NCBI GenBank assembly: GCA_947377425.1 | Contig: CANCFZ010000041.1 | Location: 1-13,708 of the forward strand | Reading direction: 5' to 3' | From: Flavobacteriaceae bacterium | GTDB taxonomy: Bacteria > Bacteroidota > Bacteroidia > Flavobacteriales > Flavobacteriaceae | DNA length: 13,708 nucleotides | Shown: positions 6,814 to 13,708 of the stretch, piece by piece | Numbering within the stretch: position 1 is the stretch's first letter | How the letters are laid out: each line of letters begins with the position of its first letter | Made by a program: the position numbers and the translations under genes | Notes under the pieces: model-generated | Told to the model about the DNA's origin: nothing | Database searches by the model: none | Seen by the model: only the letters and a program-made list of their open reading frames with translations

Positions 6814-9800
6814 ATGAGAAAAATTATTTTTTTACTAACCTTTTGGTTTTGCACTTCAACAATCCATGCTCAACAAAGTAAAGTAATTATTGAAAAATCG
6901 GATTCGGGCTTTAAGCTTAAAGTTAATGATACTGATTTTATGATAAATGGTATGAATTGGGCATACGATCCAATTGGGACTAATTATACCTATAGTCTTT
7001 GGAAGCAATCGGATGATGTGATAAAAGCAGCGCTTGATTCTGAAATGAGTTTGTTAAAGAATATGGGTGTAAACACCATTAGACAATATACTGGTGTTCC
7101 TGCAAAATGGGTTAAATATATTTATGAAAAATATGGTATTTATACAATGCTGAATTATGCTTTTGGTCGTTATGGGTTAACTATTAACGGAACTTGGGTT
7201 CCAATAACTGATTACTCTAATGAAGAAACAAAAAAAATACTTATTAATGAAACAAAAGCAATAGCAGAAGAGTATAAAAATACGCCAGGAGTTTTGTTAT
7301 TTTTATTAGGTAATGAAAATAACTATGGTTTGTTTTGGGATGGAGCAGAAACAGAGAACATTCCTATGCAAGATAGAAAATCTACTATTAGAGCAAAGGC
7401 AATGTACAAGTTATTTAATGATGCTGTTTTAGAAATAAAAAAAATTGATAATTCGCATCCAGTTGCAATTTGTAACGGTGATTTATTGTTTTTAGATATT
7501 ATTGCTGAGCAATGTAAGGATATTGATATTTTAGGAACTAATATGTATCGTGGAGTTTCTTTTGGTGATGCTTTTCAAAAGGTTAAAGAAAAACTTAACA
7601 AACCTATGTTGTTTTCTGAATTTGGTGCTGATGCTTTCAATGCAATTGATAACACCGAAGATCAAAAATCACAAGCTTATTATATGGTTAATAACTGGAA
7701 AGAAATTTATGACAACGCAGCAGGATTAGGAAAAGTAGGAAACTCTTTAGGTGGATTTACTTTCCAATTTAGTGATGGTTGGTGGAAATTTGGTCAAACC
7801 AAAAATTTAGATATTCACGATAATAACGCCTCATGGTCAAATGGTGGTTATCAATCTGATTATAGATTAGGTGAAAATAATATGAACGAAGAATGGTTTG
7901 GAGTTTGTGCTAAAGGACCAGTTAATGCAAGAGGTTTGTATGATTTATATCCACGTGCAGCTTACTATGCTTTAAAAGAAGCACACAAAATAAACCCTTA
8001 TGAAAAGGGAACTACTTCTGAAAGTATAAATAACTATTTCAAAAATATCCAACTAATGGATGCGGTCTTAAAAGCTCGTGGCGATAAAGCGGCTTTAGGT
8101 TCAAATGATAGCGATATTTTAAAAATTAGTAAACTAAGAGCAGAATATACTACTTTTAATACTGGTGGAAGTTTAATAACAACTCCAACTACAGCTAGTA
8201 CATCAACATCTACATATCCAAATAAATTAGGTTTTGATCACATGGAGTCTTATTACATTGGTATTGAAGGAAATCCTGCACCAAATATGAAAGCAAATGT
8301 AGATGTTAACATACTTGGTCACATTGCAGAAAATCCAATAAATGAAATATTTTATGAGAATAGAGGTAGGGTTCAAAAAATAAATACCAATACTGGAAAT
8401 TTAGAATTCAGTGATGTTAATAGAGTTCAGATTTATAAAGCTTCTTATTCTTGGAATGAAAAGTATTTTGATTTGAGAGGATTCTATAGAACTGGACATT
8501 ATCATTGGGGATATGAAGGCGATTTCTTTGGGTTATATCCAGAATCAAATTATGGTCCAAATTTAGATCTTTATAACGGAGAAATTTCTGGTTTTGAAAT
8601 GGACGGTAAAAAAGCTATTAATGGTTTAAAAGCTGCTTTCGGTCCGCAATTATGGTGGGGTGCTAATCCTGCTGCTTTGATGAAATATAACAGAAAAATA
8701 GGAGGGATTGATGCTACAGCGGTTTATCATGAAGATATTGCTGATGCTGGTGCAGCTACTACATCTATAGCTATTCCACTTCCAAAAACTCGAAGAGCTA
8801 CTATTTCTCTTAAAACAAAAATAGGTTCAGTTGGACTTGAATTAGGTGGGATTTGGGGAGGTCAACCATTAAATGGTAGAGTGTTTCAATATGCTCAAGA
8901 ATCTAATGGTGTTTACACTGTTTATGACGATAAAATATCTACAAAAGATAATTGGGGAGGTAAGGCAAAAATTACGTTTACTAAAGGAGCTTTTAATATG
9001 TATACCCAAGGAGCAATTATGGGATTAGTTGCAAATGGTGGTGCCGATAATACCAAAACATTTACAGGTTGGAAATTGAAAGACAGCGGAAGCGGAAATC
9101 AAACTAATTTTTTAGCGGGTATTGCTTATAACATTGGTAATTTTCAAATAGCACCAAACTTTTTATGGCAAAAGCCATTGGTAGCTGCCATGCCAAATGA
9201 TGTTAATGCACCCGGAAGATTAAGAAATATTCAAACAGATCCATTTGTTGTACGAGTTAATAGAGAAACGGTAGCTGGTGAGTTATTACTTACTTATGAC
9301 CCAACTCCTGCTACTTGGATGTATGAATGGGATAATGATAGAGCGGAAGATGCTAAATTTGCAATAAGTACTGATTTTGTATTTCGTCATTTACCAACAA
9401 CTCAAGATGCTGCAATAGGTTTCTTTAGTGACCGTACCGCCTTTGCTTTTAGCAAATCTGCACCAGCTCACGATTTATGGGAATCTAATACACGAATTGT
9501 TTCAAAATTAACTCCAGATTTAGGATTTATTGCTAATTTTTATTTTGGGAATGCTCAAGCAAATGGAAGCGACACAAGACTTGTAGAAAGAGTAGGTGGT
9601 GATTTAAGATTGATCCGAAATAAAGTGAAATTAGTTGGAGCAATAAAATTTAACGATTGGGGACCTTATGATTATCACCGTGATTATAATTTGACATACC
9701 CATTGCAATACTCATTAGATTTATCAACATCTGTTGGAAAACCAAATTGGTTTATTCTTCCGGATACTAAAATTGGTATAATGGGAACTTGGCGTTCATT

Positions 9801-9939
9801 AAATCAATATTCTCCGAGATTCTCACCTAACCAAACAGCATCTCAATACGCAACTCAACCAATTATAAGTCCTGTAGGATTTGGTAATGGTTCTGAATGG
9901 GAAATTAGAACTTATATACACATTAACATTGGAAAATAA
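6814..9939 (+). CDS. Clan GH-A glycosidase fused to a probable outer-membrane beta-barrel
   Basis: This is a 1041-residue exported protein with two halves. A signal peptide covers about 1-20 (STIHAQ). Residues about 24-395 form a TIM-barrel glycosidase of clan GH-A: 'FMINGMNW' at 42-49, the acid/base motif GNEN with E168 and the nucleophile motif 'PMLFSEFGADAF' with E269. The exact GH family (GH2-like or a beta-1,3-glucan-active relative) cannot be fixed by eye. A Thr/Ser-rich linker (about 449-468) leads to a C-terminal half (about 471-1041) of alternating polar and hydrophobic strands rich in aromatic residues and Gly, e.g. 'GPQLWWGANPAALMKYNRKI' and 'LGFIANFYFGNAQ', ending 'WEIRTYIHINIGK'. 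That pattern is typical of outer-membrane barrels. There is no T9SS tail and no lipobox, so the barrel itself would anchor the enzyme. It heads a tight operon; the next gene starts 17 bases after its stop. The barrel call is a pattern judgement. Confidence 0.8.
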   Translation: MRKIIFLLTFWFCTSTIHAQQSKVIIEKSDSGFKLKVNDTDFMINGMNWAYDPIGTNYTYSLWKQSDDVIKAALDSEMSLLKNMGVNTIRQYTGVPAKWVKYIYEKYGIYTMLNYAFGRYGLTINGTWVPITDYSNEETKKILINETKAIAEEYKNTPGVLLFLLGNENNYGLFWDGAETENIPMQDRKSTIRAKAMYKLFNDAVLEIKKIDNSHPVAICNGDLLFLDIIAEQCKDIDILGTNMYRGVSFGDAFQKVKEKLNKPMLFSEFGADAFNAIDNTEDQKSQAYYMVNNWKEIYDNAAGLGKVGNSLGGFTFQFSDGWWKFGQTKNLDIHDNNASWSNGGYQSDYRLGENNMNEEWFGVCAKGPVNARGLYDLYPRAAYYALKEAHKINPYEKGTTSESINNYFKNIQLMDAVLKARGDKAALGSNDSDILKISKLRAEYTTFNTGGSLITTPTTASTSTSTYPNKLGFDHMESYYIGIEGNPAPNMKANVDVNILGHIAENPINEIFYENRGRVQKINTNTGNLEFSDVNRVQIYKASYSWNEKYFDLRGFYRTGHYHWGYEGDFFGLYPESNYGPNLDLYNGEISGFEMDGKKAINGLKAAFGPQLWWGANPAALMKYNRKIGGIDATAVYHEDIADAGAATTSIAIPLPKTRRATISLKTKIGSVGLELGGIWGGQPLNGRVFQYAQESNGVYTVYDDKISTKDNWGGKAKITFTKGAFNMYTQGAIMGLVANGGADNTKTFTGWKLKDSGSGNQTNFLAGIAYNIGNFQIAPNFLWQKPLVAAMPNDVNAPGRLRNIQTDPFVVRVNRETVAGELLLTYDPTPATWMYEWDNDRAEDAKFAISTDFVFRHLPTTQDAAIGFFSDRTAFAFSKSAPAHDLWESNTRIVSKLTPDLGFIANFYFGNAQANGSDTRLVERVGGDLRLIRNKVKLVGAIKFNDWGPYDYHRDYNLTYPLQYSLDLSTSVGKPNWFILPDTKIGIMGTWRSLNQYSPRFSPNQTASQYATQPIISPVGFGNGSEWEIRTYIHINIGK

Positions 9940-9955
9940 TTCAAAAAAAAATAAT

Positions 9956-11824
9956 ATGAAAAATTTAAAAATTAATTATTTAAAAAATATATTTCTATTA
10001 GCTCTAATTTGTTTTTTTAGTGTTAATTGTCAAAGAGATATGTCAGAAGATGCAACAGTATCTACTTACTCTAAAAACGGAGATGTTTTTATAGACGGAT
10101 TTAGCGCTGGTCTAGGGTACGGTGCATTTGGAGGTTCAAAGTATACCGCTTTTACTGTAGATAAAGAAGTAAAATATGAAGGTACAGCTTCAATGCGATT
10201 TGATGTTCCAAGTGCTGGAGATCTTAATGGCGCTTATGCTGGAGGTGTTTATATTGACGGTTCAGGTAGAAATTTAACAGATTATGATGCTATCACATTT
10301 TGGGTTAAAGGTTCACAAGCAGCATCTTTAAATAGTGTTGGTTTTGGTGTAGATTTTGGCTTAAATAAATATAAAGTTGAAATGAGCAATGTTAGTATTG
10401 GTACTAATTGGCAAAAAGTTATAATTCCAATTCCTGATGCTTCAAAGTTAGTTCAAGAAAAAGGATTGTTTTGGTATTCAGAAGGTCCTGAAAATAATTT
10501 AGGGTATACATTTTGGATTGATAATGTTAAATATGAAAAACTAGGTACAATTGCTCATGAAAATCCATCAATTCTTAGTGGTGTAGATACAGTTGAACAA
10601 ACATTTATTGGATCAAATATTACTTTGTCAGGTCTAACAGAAACATTTAATATGGCTTCTGGACTTAATCAAACTATTTCTATCGCTCCAGGGTATTTTA
10701 CTTTTACTTCTTCAAATAGTAGTGTGGCTACAGTTAATGAACTTGGAGTTGTCTCTGTTATTGGTAGTGGGACTTCTGTTATAAAAGCAACTTTAGGCGG
10801 TAAACAAGCAACAGGTTCTCTTACAATAAATTCACTTGGGGCATTTACTCCTGCTCCAACTCCAACTCAAAGTGCTTCAAATGTAATCTCAATTTTTAGT
10901 AATGCCTACACTAATGTTCCAGTTGACTATTACAATGGATATTGGGGAGGTTCAACTACTCAAGGGCAAGATGATATTCATATTAGTGGCGATGACATCA
11001 TTAAATATTCACAACTCAATTATGTAGGTATTCAATTTACTCATCCTACCATTGATGTTTCTCAAATGACTAATTTACACATTGATTTAAAGGTTCAAAA
11101 TACTTCTGGAGCGAGAAATTCTATAAATATTAAATTGGCTGACTTTGGTTCTGATGGCATTTATGGAGGAGTTGGTGATTCTACATCTGAAGTCCCAATT
11201 GTTAATTCCTCTCTTCCTACTGGATCTTGGGTGAGTTTAGATTTACCATTATCAAGTTTTACAGGTTTATCAAGTAAAACTCATTTGGCACAGATTATTT
11301 TAGGCCCATCATCATCTGGAATTACTGATTTGCTTGTAGATAATGTTTATTTCTATGCAGTTCAGACTGCACCTACAACTGCTGCACCAACTCCAACAGT
11401 TCCAGCAGCAAATGTTATTTCAGTATTTAGTGATGCATATACTAACATTACTGGAAACAATTTAAATCCTAATTGGGGACAATCAACAGTAACAACTCAA
11501 ACTCCAATTGCAGGTAATAATACACTTAAATATACAGGTTTAAATTACCAAGGACTTCAATTAGGTAGTGCTCAAAATGTTTCAGGAATGTCATTTTTAC
11601 ATATTGATTATTATACCGCAAATTCAACAGCTCTTAATGCCTATTTAATAAGTACAGGGCCTGTTGAAAAAGCTAAAGCACTAACGGTTCCTACCTCTGC
11701 TGGTTGGGTTAGTCTTGAAATTCCGTTATCAAATTTTTCTCCTGTAAATCTTGCAGATATAATTCAAATGAAATTTGACGGAAATGGAACTATTTATTTA
11801 GATAATATTTATTTTCATAACTAA
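9956..11824 (+). CDS. Surface glycan-binding-like lipoprotein with three beta-sandwich modules and an Ig-like domain
   Basis: I chose the ATG at 9956 because a lipoprotein signal starts there: 'MKNLKINYLKNIFLLALICF' followed by FSVNC with the lipidated Cys at 25. The same frame is open from 9881, but that start lacks a signal and overlaps the previous gene. The mature 'CQRDMSED' is acidic, as in lipoprotein export signals for surface display in Bacteroidota. Domains (622 residues): a CBM-like beta-sandwich (about 44-197, 'YDAITFWVKGS', 'FWIDNVKYEKL'); a Big_2/Ig-like domain (about 204-295, 'SSNSSVATVNELGVVSVIGS'); CBM-like module 1 (about 308-467); a Thr/Pro linker; and CBM-like module 2 (about 486-622, ending 'IYLDNIYFHN'). 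Modules 1 and 2 resemble those of the secreted protein at 2010. No catalytic residues are evident. It likely binds glucan at the surface, like an SGBP of a Sus-type locus. Tandem stops TAA TAG end it; the GH16 gene follows after 32 bases. Confidence 0.82.
   Translation: MKNLKINYLKNIFLLALICFFSVNCQRDMSEDATVSTYSKNGDVFIDGFSAGLGYGAFGGSKYTAFTVDKEVKYEGTASMRFDVPSAGDLNGAYAGGVYIDGSGRNLTDYDAITFWVKGSQAASLNSVGFGVDFGLNKYKVEMSNVSIGTNWQKVIIPIPDASKLVQEKGLFWYSEGPENNLGYTFWIDNVKYEKLGTIAHENPSILSGVDTVEQTFIGSNITLSGLTETFNMASGLNQTISIAPGYFTFTSSNSSVATVNELGVVSVIGSGTSVIKATLGGKQATGSLTINSLGAFTPAPTPTQSASNVISIFSNAYTNVPVDYYNGYWGGSTTQGQDDIHISGDDIIKYSQLNYVGIQFTHPTIDVSQMTNLHIDLKVQNTSGARNSINIKLADFGSDGIYGGVGDSTSEVPIVNSSLPTGSWVSLDLPLSSFTGLSSKTHLAQIILGPSSSGITDLLVDNVYFYAVQTAPTTAAPTPTVPAANVISVFSDAYTNITGNNLNPNWGQSTVTTQTPIAGNNTLKYTGLNYQGLQLGSAQNVSGMSFLHIDYYTANSTALNAYLISTGPVEKAKALTVPTSAGWVSLEIPLSNFSPVNLADIIQMKFDGNGTIYLDNIYFHN
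11411..11821 (+). repeat. C-terminal module copy related to 2106-2549
   Basis: This is the last glycan-binding-like module of the lipoprotein. It is the closest match, at protein and DNA level, to module A of the secreted protein at 2010, and a more distant match to the adjacent module at 10877-11356 and to 2868-3332. The four copies share a start of the form (V/L)(I/L)(S/N)(V/I)(F/Y)S(D/N) and an end of the form (D)N(I/V)YF. The pattern fits past duplication and exchange of domains between the two genes. Confidence 0.7.
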
Positions 11825-11856
11825 TAGTAGCTCATTAACTTTTAAAAAAATTAAAC

Positions 11857-12669
11857 ATGAATTTTAAAAATAAATTGAATTTTAAAAAAATCTTTATACT
11901 TAGTTCGTTGCTATTTATATTAGGTTGTTCAACCGATGAAAAACAAAAAGTAACTACGATGGATCAGTTAGTTATGCAGGAGGAGTTTGATATGCCAGGT
12001 GCTCCAAGCTCATCATTGTGGAGTTACAATATAGGAAACAATAATGGTTGGGGAAATAATGAATTAGAATATTATACCGACCGACCTCAAAATATTAAAG
12101 TTGAAGATGGTATGTTGAAAATAACAGCATTAAAAGAATCTTATATGGGTTCAGCATACACTTCTGCAAGAATTTTAACTAAAGGGAAATTTGAACAAAA
12201 ATACGGTCGAATTGAAGCTCGTATTAAAATGCCATGGGGAAAAGGATTATGGCCTGCTTTCTGGATGTTAGGAGCAAATTCTGATACTGTTTCTTGGCCT
12301 CAATGTGGTGAAGTTGATATCATGGAATATTTAGGAAATAACCCAACTTCAATTTTCGGAACGGTTCATGGTCCAGGTTATTCAGGATCTAATGCAATAT
12401 CTAAAAATTTTGCTTTAACCAATGATAGATTCGATACCGGCTTTCACATTTTCGGAATAGAATGGGGAGAAAACTACGTTAATTATTATGTAGATGATGT
12501 TCTGTACAACCAAATAACTCCAAAAGATGTAAAAGGAGAATGGGTATTTAATCAACCATTTTACATTATTCTGAATATGGCTGTTGGTGGAAATTTTCCT
12601 GGTTCACCAAATAATGAAACTTCTTTTCCACAAACAATGCTTGTAGATTACGTTAGAGTTTACCAATAA
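11857..12669 (+). CDS. GH16 endo-beta-1,3-glucanase (laminarinase-like) lipoprotein
   Basis: This 270-residue protein is almost only a catalytic GH16 domain. A lipoprotein signal ends 'LLFILGC' with Cys24, followed by STDEK, which suggests surface export. The domain begins 'EEFDMPG' (42-48). Substrate-cleft motifs are 'WGNNELEYYT' (65-74) and 'GRIEARIKMPWGKGLWPAFW' (117-136). The catalytic block is 'GEVDIMEYLG' (151-160), with E152 as nucleophile, D154 as helper and E157 as acid/base; the extra residue in ExDxxE marks the beta-bulge form of laminarinases and lichenase-like GH16 enzymes. The end, 'MLVDYVRVYQ', is the usual GH16 terminus, so the domain is complete. It hydrolyses internal beta-1,3 (or mixed-linkage beta-1,3/1,4) bonds by the retaining mechanism. 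It follows the binding lipoprotein by 32 bases, consistent with one operon acting on beta-glucan at the cell surface. Agarase or carrageenase activity is less likely from the motif context. Confidence 0.93.
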   Translation: MNFKNKLNFKKIFILSSLLFILGCSTDEKQKVTTMDQLVMQEEFDMPGAPSSSLWSYNIGNNNGWGNNELEYYTDRPQNIKVEDGMLKITALKESYMGSAYTSARILTKGKFEQKYGRIEARIKMPWGKGLWPAFWMLGANSDTVSWPQCGEVDIMEYLGNNPTSIFGTVHGPGYSGSNAISKNFALTNDRFDTGFHIFGIEWGENYVNYYVDDVLYNQITPKDVKGEWVFNQPFYIILNMAVGGNFPGSPNNETSFPQTMLVDYVRVYQ

Positions 12670-12683
12670 ATTAAAATATTTAC

Positions 12684-12730
12684 TAAAACTAAAATTAGAC
12701 TTTTATTCATGAGGTCTAATTTTAGTTTTA
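12684..12730 (+). terminator. 17-bp hairpin after the GH16 gene, terminator or attenuator
   Basis: The 17 bases at 12684-12700 are the exact reverse complement of 12714-12730, with a 13-base loop. The stem starts 14 bases after the GH16 stop. It has few G:C pairs and is followed on the + strand by an A-rich rather than U-rich run, so termination is likely incomplete. It may lower expression of the phosphorylase-like gene that begins 31 bases downstream, or simply stabilise the upstream mRNA. Confidence 0.6.
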
Positions 12731-12761
12731 ACATAAAAAAAAACAGAATCTTTTATAGAAA

Positions 12762-13708
12762 ATGATAAGTCAAAGCCCAAATAATACTGAAACCATTGAT
12801 AATGAAATAAAAAACAAATCCATTTCGATGGAATTTGTAACTATTGAAGGTGAAGAATTTTACAAAATTGCCAACAATGATTTAATGCGTCCTTTTTTTA
12901 TGAGTATCGTGAGCGATTCCAATCATTGGATGTTTATATCCAGTAATGGTGGACTTACAGCGGGTAGAAAAAATGCAGAATTTTCTCTTTTCCCGTATTA
13001 TACAGATGATAAAATTACGGAATTCGCTGATATAACGGGAAGCAAATCTATTTTCAGAATCAATCACGAAAATCAAATTCACATTTGGGAACCTTTTTCA
13101 GAAAGATTTAATGATAAGTACTCAATAACTAGAAATATTTACAAAAATAGTTATGGTAACAAAATCATTTTTGAAGAAATTCAAAACGATTTTCAAGTAG
13201 CATTCCGATATGAATGGAACTCTAGTAATCAATTTGGATTTGTTAAAAAATCTAAGATTACCAATCATTCCGAAAACAATTATAAAATCACATTACTTGA
13301 TGGAATCCAAAATATTATGCCACATGGCGTAAGTAGTGATTTGCAAGCAACAACAAGTAATTTGGTTGATGCCTATAAAAGAAGTGAAATAGATTCACAA
13401 AGTGGCTTAGGAATTTTTGCATTAAGTGCCATTATTGTTGACAAAGCCGAACCAAGTGAAGCACTAAAAGCAAATATTGCTTGGTCATTAGGATTAAAAA
13501 ATCCAACTTATTTACTTTCTTCTTTGCAACTTGCTGCTTTTAGAAAAAATCAAAAATTGCAACCCGAAACGGACATCAAAGGTGAAAAAGGCGCCTATTT
13601 TGTTTCAACCGATATTATTTTAGTTCAAAATACTTCTAAAAGTTGGAAAATTATTGCTAATGTAAATCAGAATCAAGCGCAAGTTGTAGCACTTTGTGAT
13701 CGTATTTT
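12762..13708 (+). CDS. N-terminal part of a large cytoplasmic phosphorylase-like protein (GH149/GH94-like, beta-1,3-glucan phosphorylase candidate)
   Basis: The frame starts at ATG 12762, directly preceded by an in-frame TAG at 12756-12758, and stays open for 315 codons to the window edge. It has no signal peptide, so the product is cytoplasmic. Distinct segments are 'FFMSIVSDSNHWMFISSNGG' (45-64), 'LTAGRKNAEFSLFPYYTDDK' (65-84), 'GIQNIMPHGVSSDLQ' (181-195) and 'NLVDAYKRSEID' (200-211). This all-beta N-terminal part looks like the N-terminal domain of large inverting beta-glucan phosphorylases related to GH94, best matching my memory of GH149-type proteins of about 1100 residues. Such enzymes split beta-1,3-glucan oligosaccharides with phosphate to glucose 1-phosphate. 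The catalytic (alpha/alpha)6 barrel lies beyond the window, so the activity cannot be verified here. The GH16 gene 92 bases upstream fits this role. An alternative is an uncharacterised GH94-like protein of other specificity. Confidence 0.62.
   Translation, partial: MISQSPNNTETIDNEIKNKSISMEFVTIEGEEFYKIANNDLMRPFFMSIVSDSNHWMFISSNGGLTAGRKNAEFSLFPYYTDDKITEFADITGSKSIFRINHENQIHIWEPFSERFNDKYSITRNIYKNSYGNKIIFEEIQNDFQVAFRYEWNSSNQFGFVKKSKITNHSENNYKITLLDGIQNIMPHGVSSDLQATTSNLVDAYKRSEIDSQSGLGIFALSAIIVDKAEPSEALKANIAWSLGLKNPTYLLSSLQLAAFRKNQKLQPETDIKGEKGAYFVSTDIILVQNTSKSWKIIANVNQNQAQVVALCDRI

Noticed and set aside
9881..9955. Upstream in-frame ATG that would lengthen the binding lipoprotein by 25 residues
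   Set aside because: It overlaps the end of the glycosidase-barrel gene and places hydrophilic residues ahead of the lipoprotein signal; the ATG at 9956 gives a proper signal ending in a lipobox Cys.
12882..13082. Minus-strand open frame of 66 codons
   Set aside because: It lies inside the long plus-strand phosphorylase-like frame, which has family-like sequence, and its own translation shows no domain or signal.
1..13708. CRISPR arrays, tRNA or rRNA genes, insertion sequences, SusC/SusD genes
   Set aside because: No regularly spaced repeats, cloverleaf-like segments, transposase motifs or TonB-dependent receptor sequences were seen on either strand.

Overview
The window is strongly AT-rich, and its proteins carry Bacteroidota (Flavobacteriaceae-like) signatures: two C-terminal type IX secretion (T9SS) sorting domains, lipoproteins with an acidic stretch after the lipidated cysteine, a periplasmic-sensor regulator with a Y_Y_Y domain, A-rich leaders instead of Shine-Dalgarno sequences, and TAnnTTTA promoter-like boxes. 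A Flavobacterium or close relative is the best guess. All genes lie on the + strand.

Region 1 (1-1531) holds the last codons of a probable di-haem cytochrome c peroxidase and a secreted YHYH-domain protein with a T9SS tail. It looks functionally separate from the rest. An AT-only hairpin and a 478-base gene-poor leader follow.

Region 2 (about 1740-13708) looks like a polysaccharide utilisation locus, most likely for a beta-1,3-glucan such as laminarin. In order it encodes a T9SS-secreted, non-catalytic protein with two glycan-binding-like modules; a membrane-spanning one-component regulator (beta-propeller sensor, Y_Y_Y, one TM helix, coiled coil, LuxR-like HTH); a 1041-residue protein that joins a clan GH-A glycosidase to a probable outer-membrane beta-barrel; a surface lipoprotein with three glycan-binding-like modules and an Ig-like domain; a GH16 lipoprotein with an intact EVDIME catalytic motif; and the N-terminal 315 residues of a cytoplasmic protein resembling large beta-glucan phosphorylases (GH149/GH94-like).

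Proposed joint action (inference): GH16 cuts glucan at the cell surface, the lipoprotein and the secreted protein hold it, the glycosidase-barrel fusion trims and perhaps admits oligosaccharides, and the phosphorylase splits them in the cytoplasm. No SusC/SusD pair is present in the window. The fusion protein may fill the porin role, or the pair may lie outside. The non-coding DNA upstream of the secreted protein and of the glycosidase-barrel gene share a matched pair of ACCACAACA / TTGTTGTG elements at similar distances from the start codons, which suggests that one regulator, plausibly the one encoded between them, controls both.
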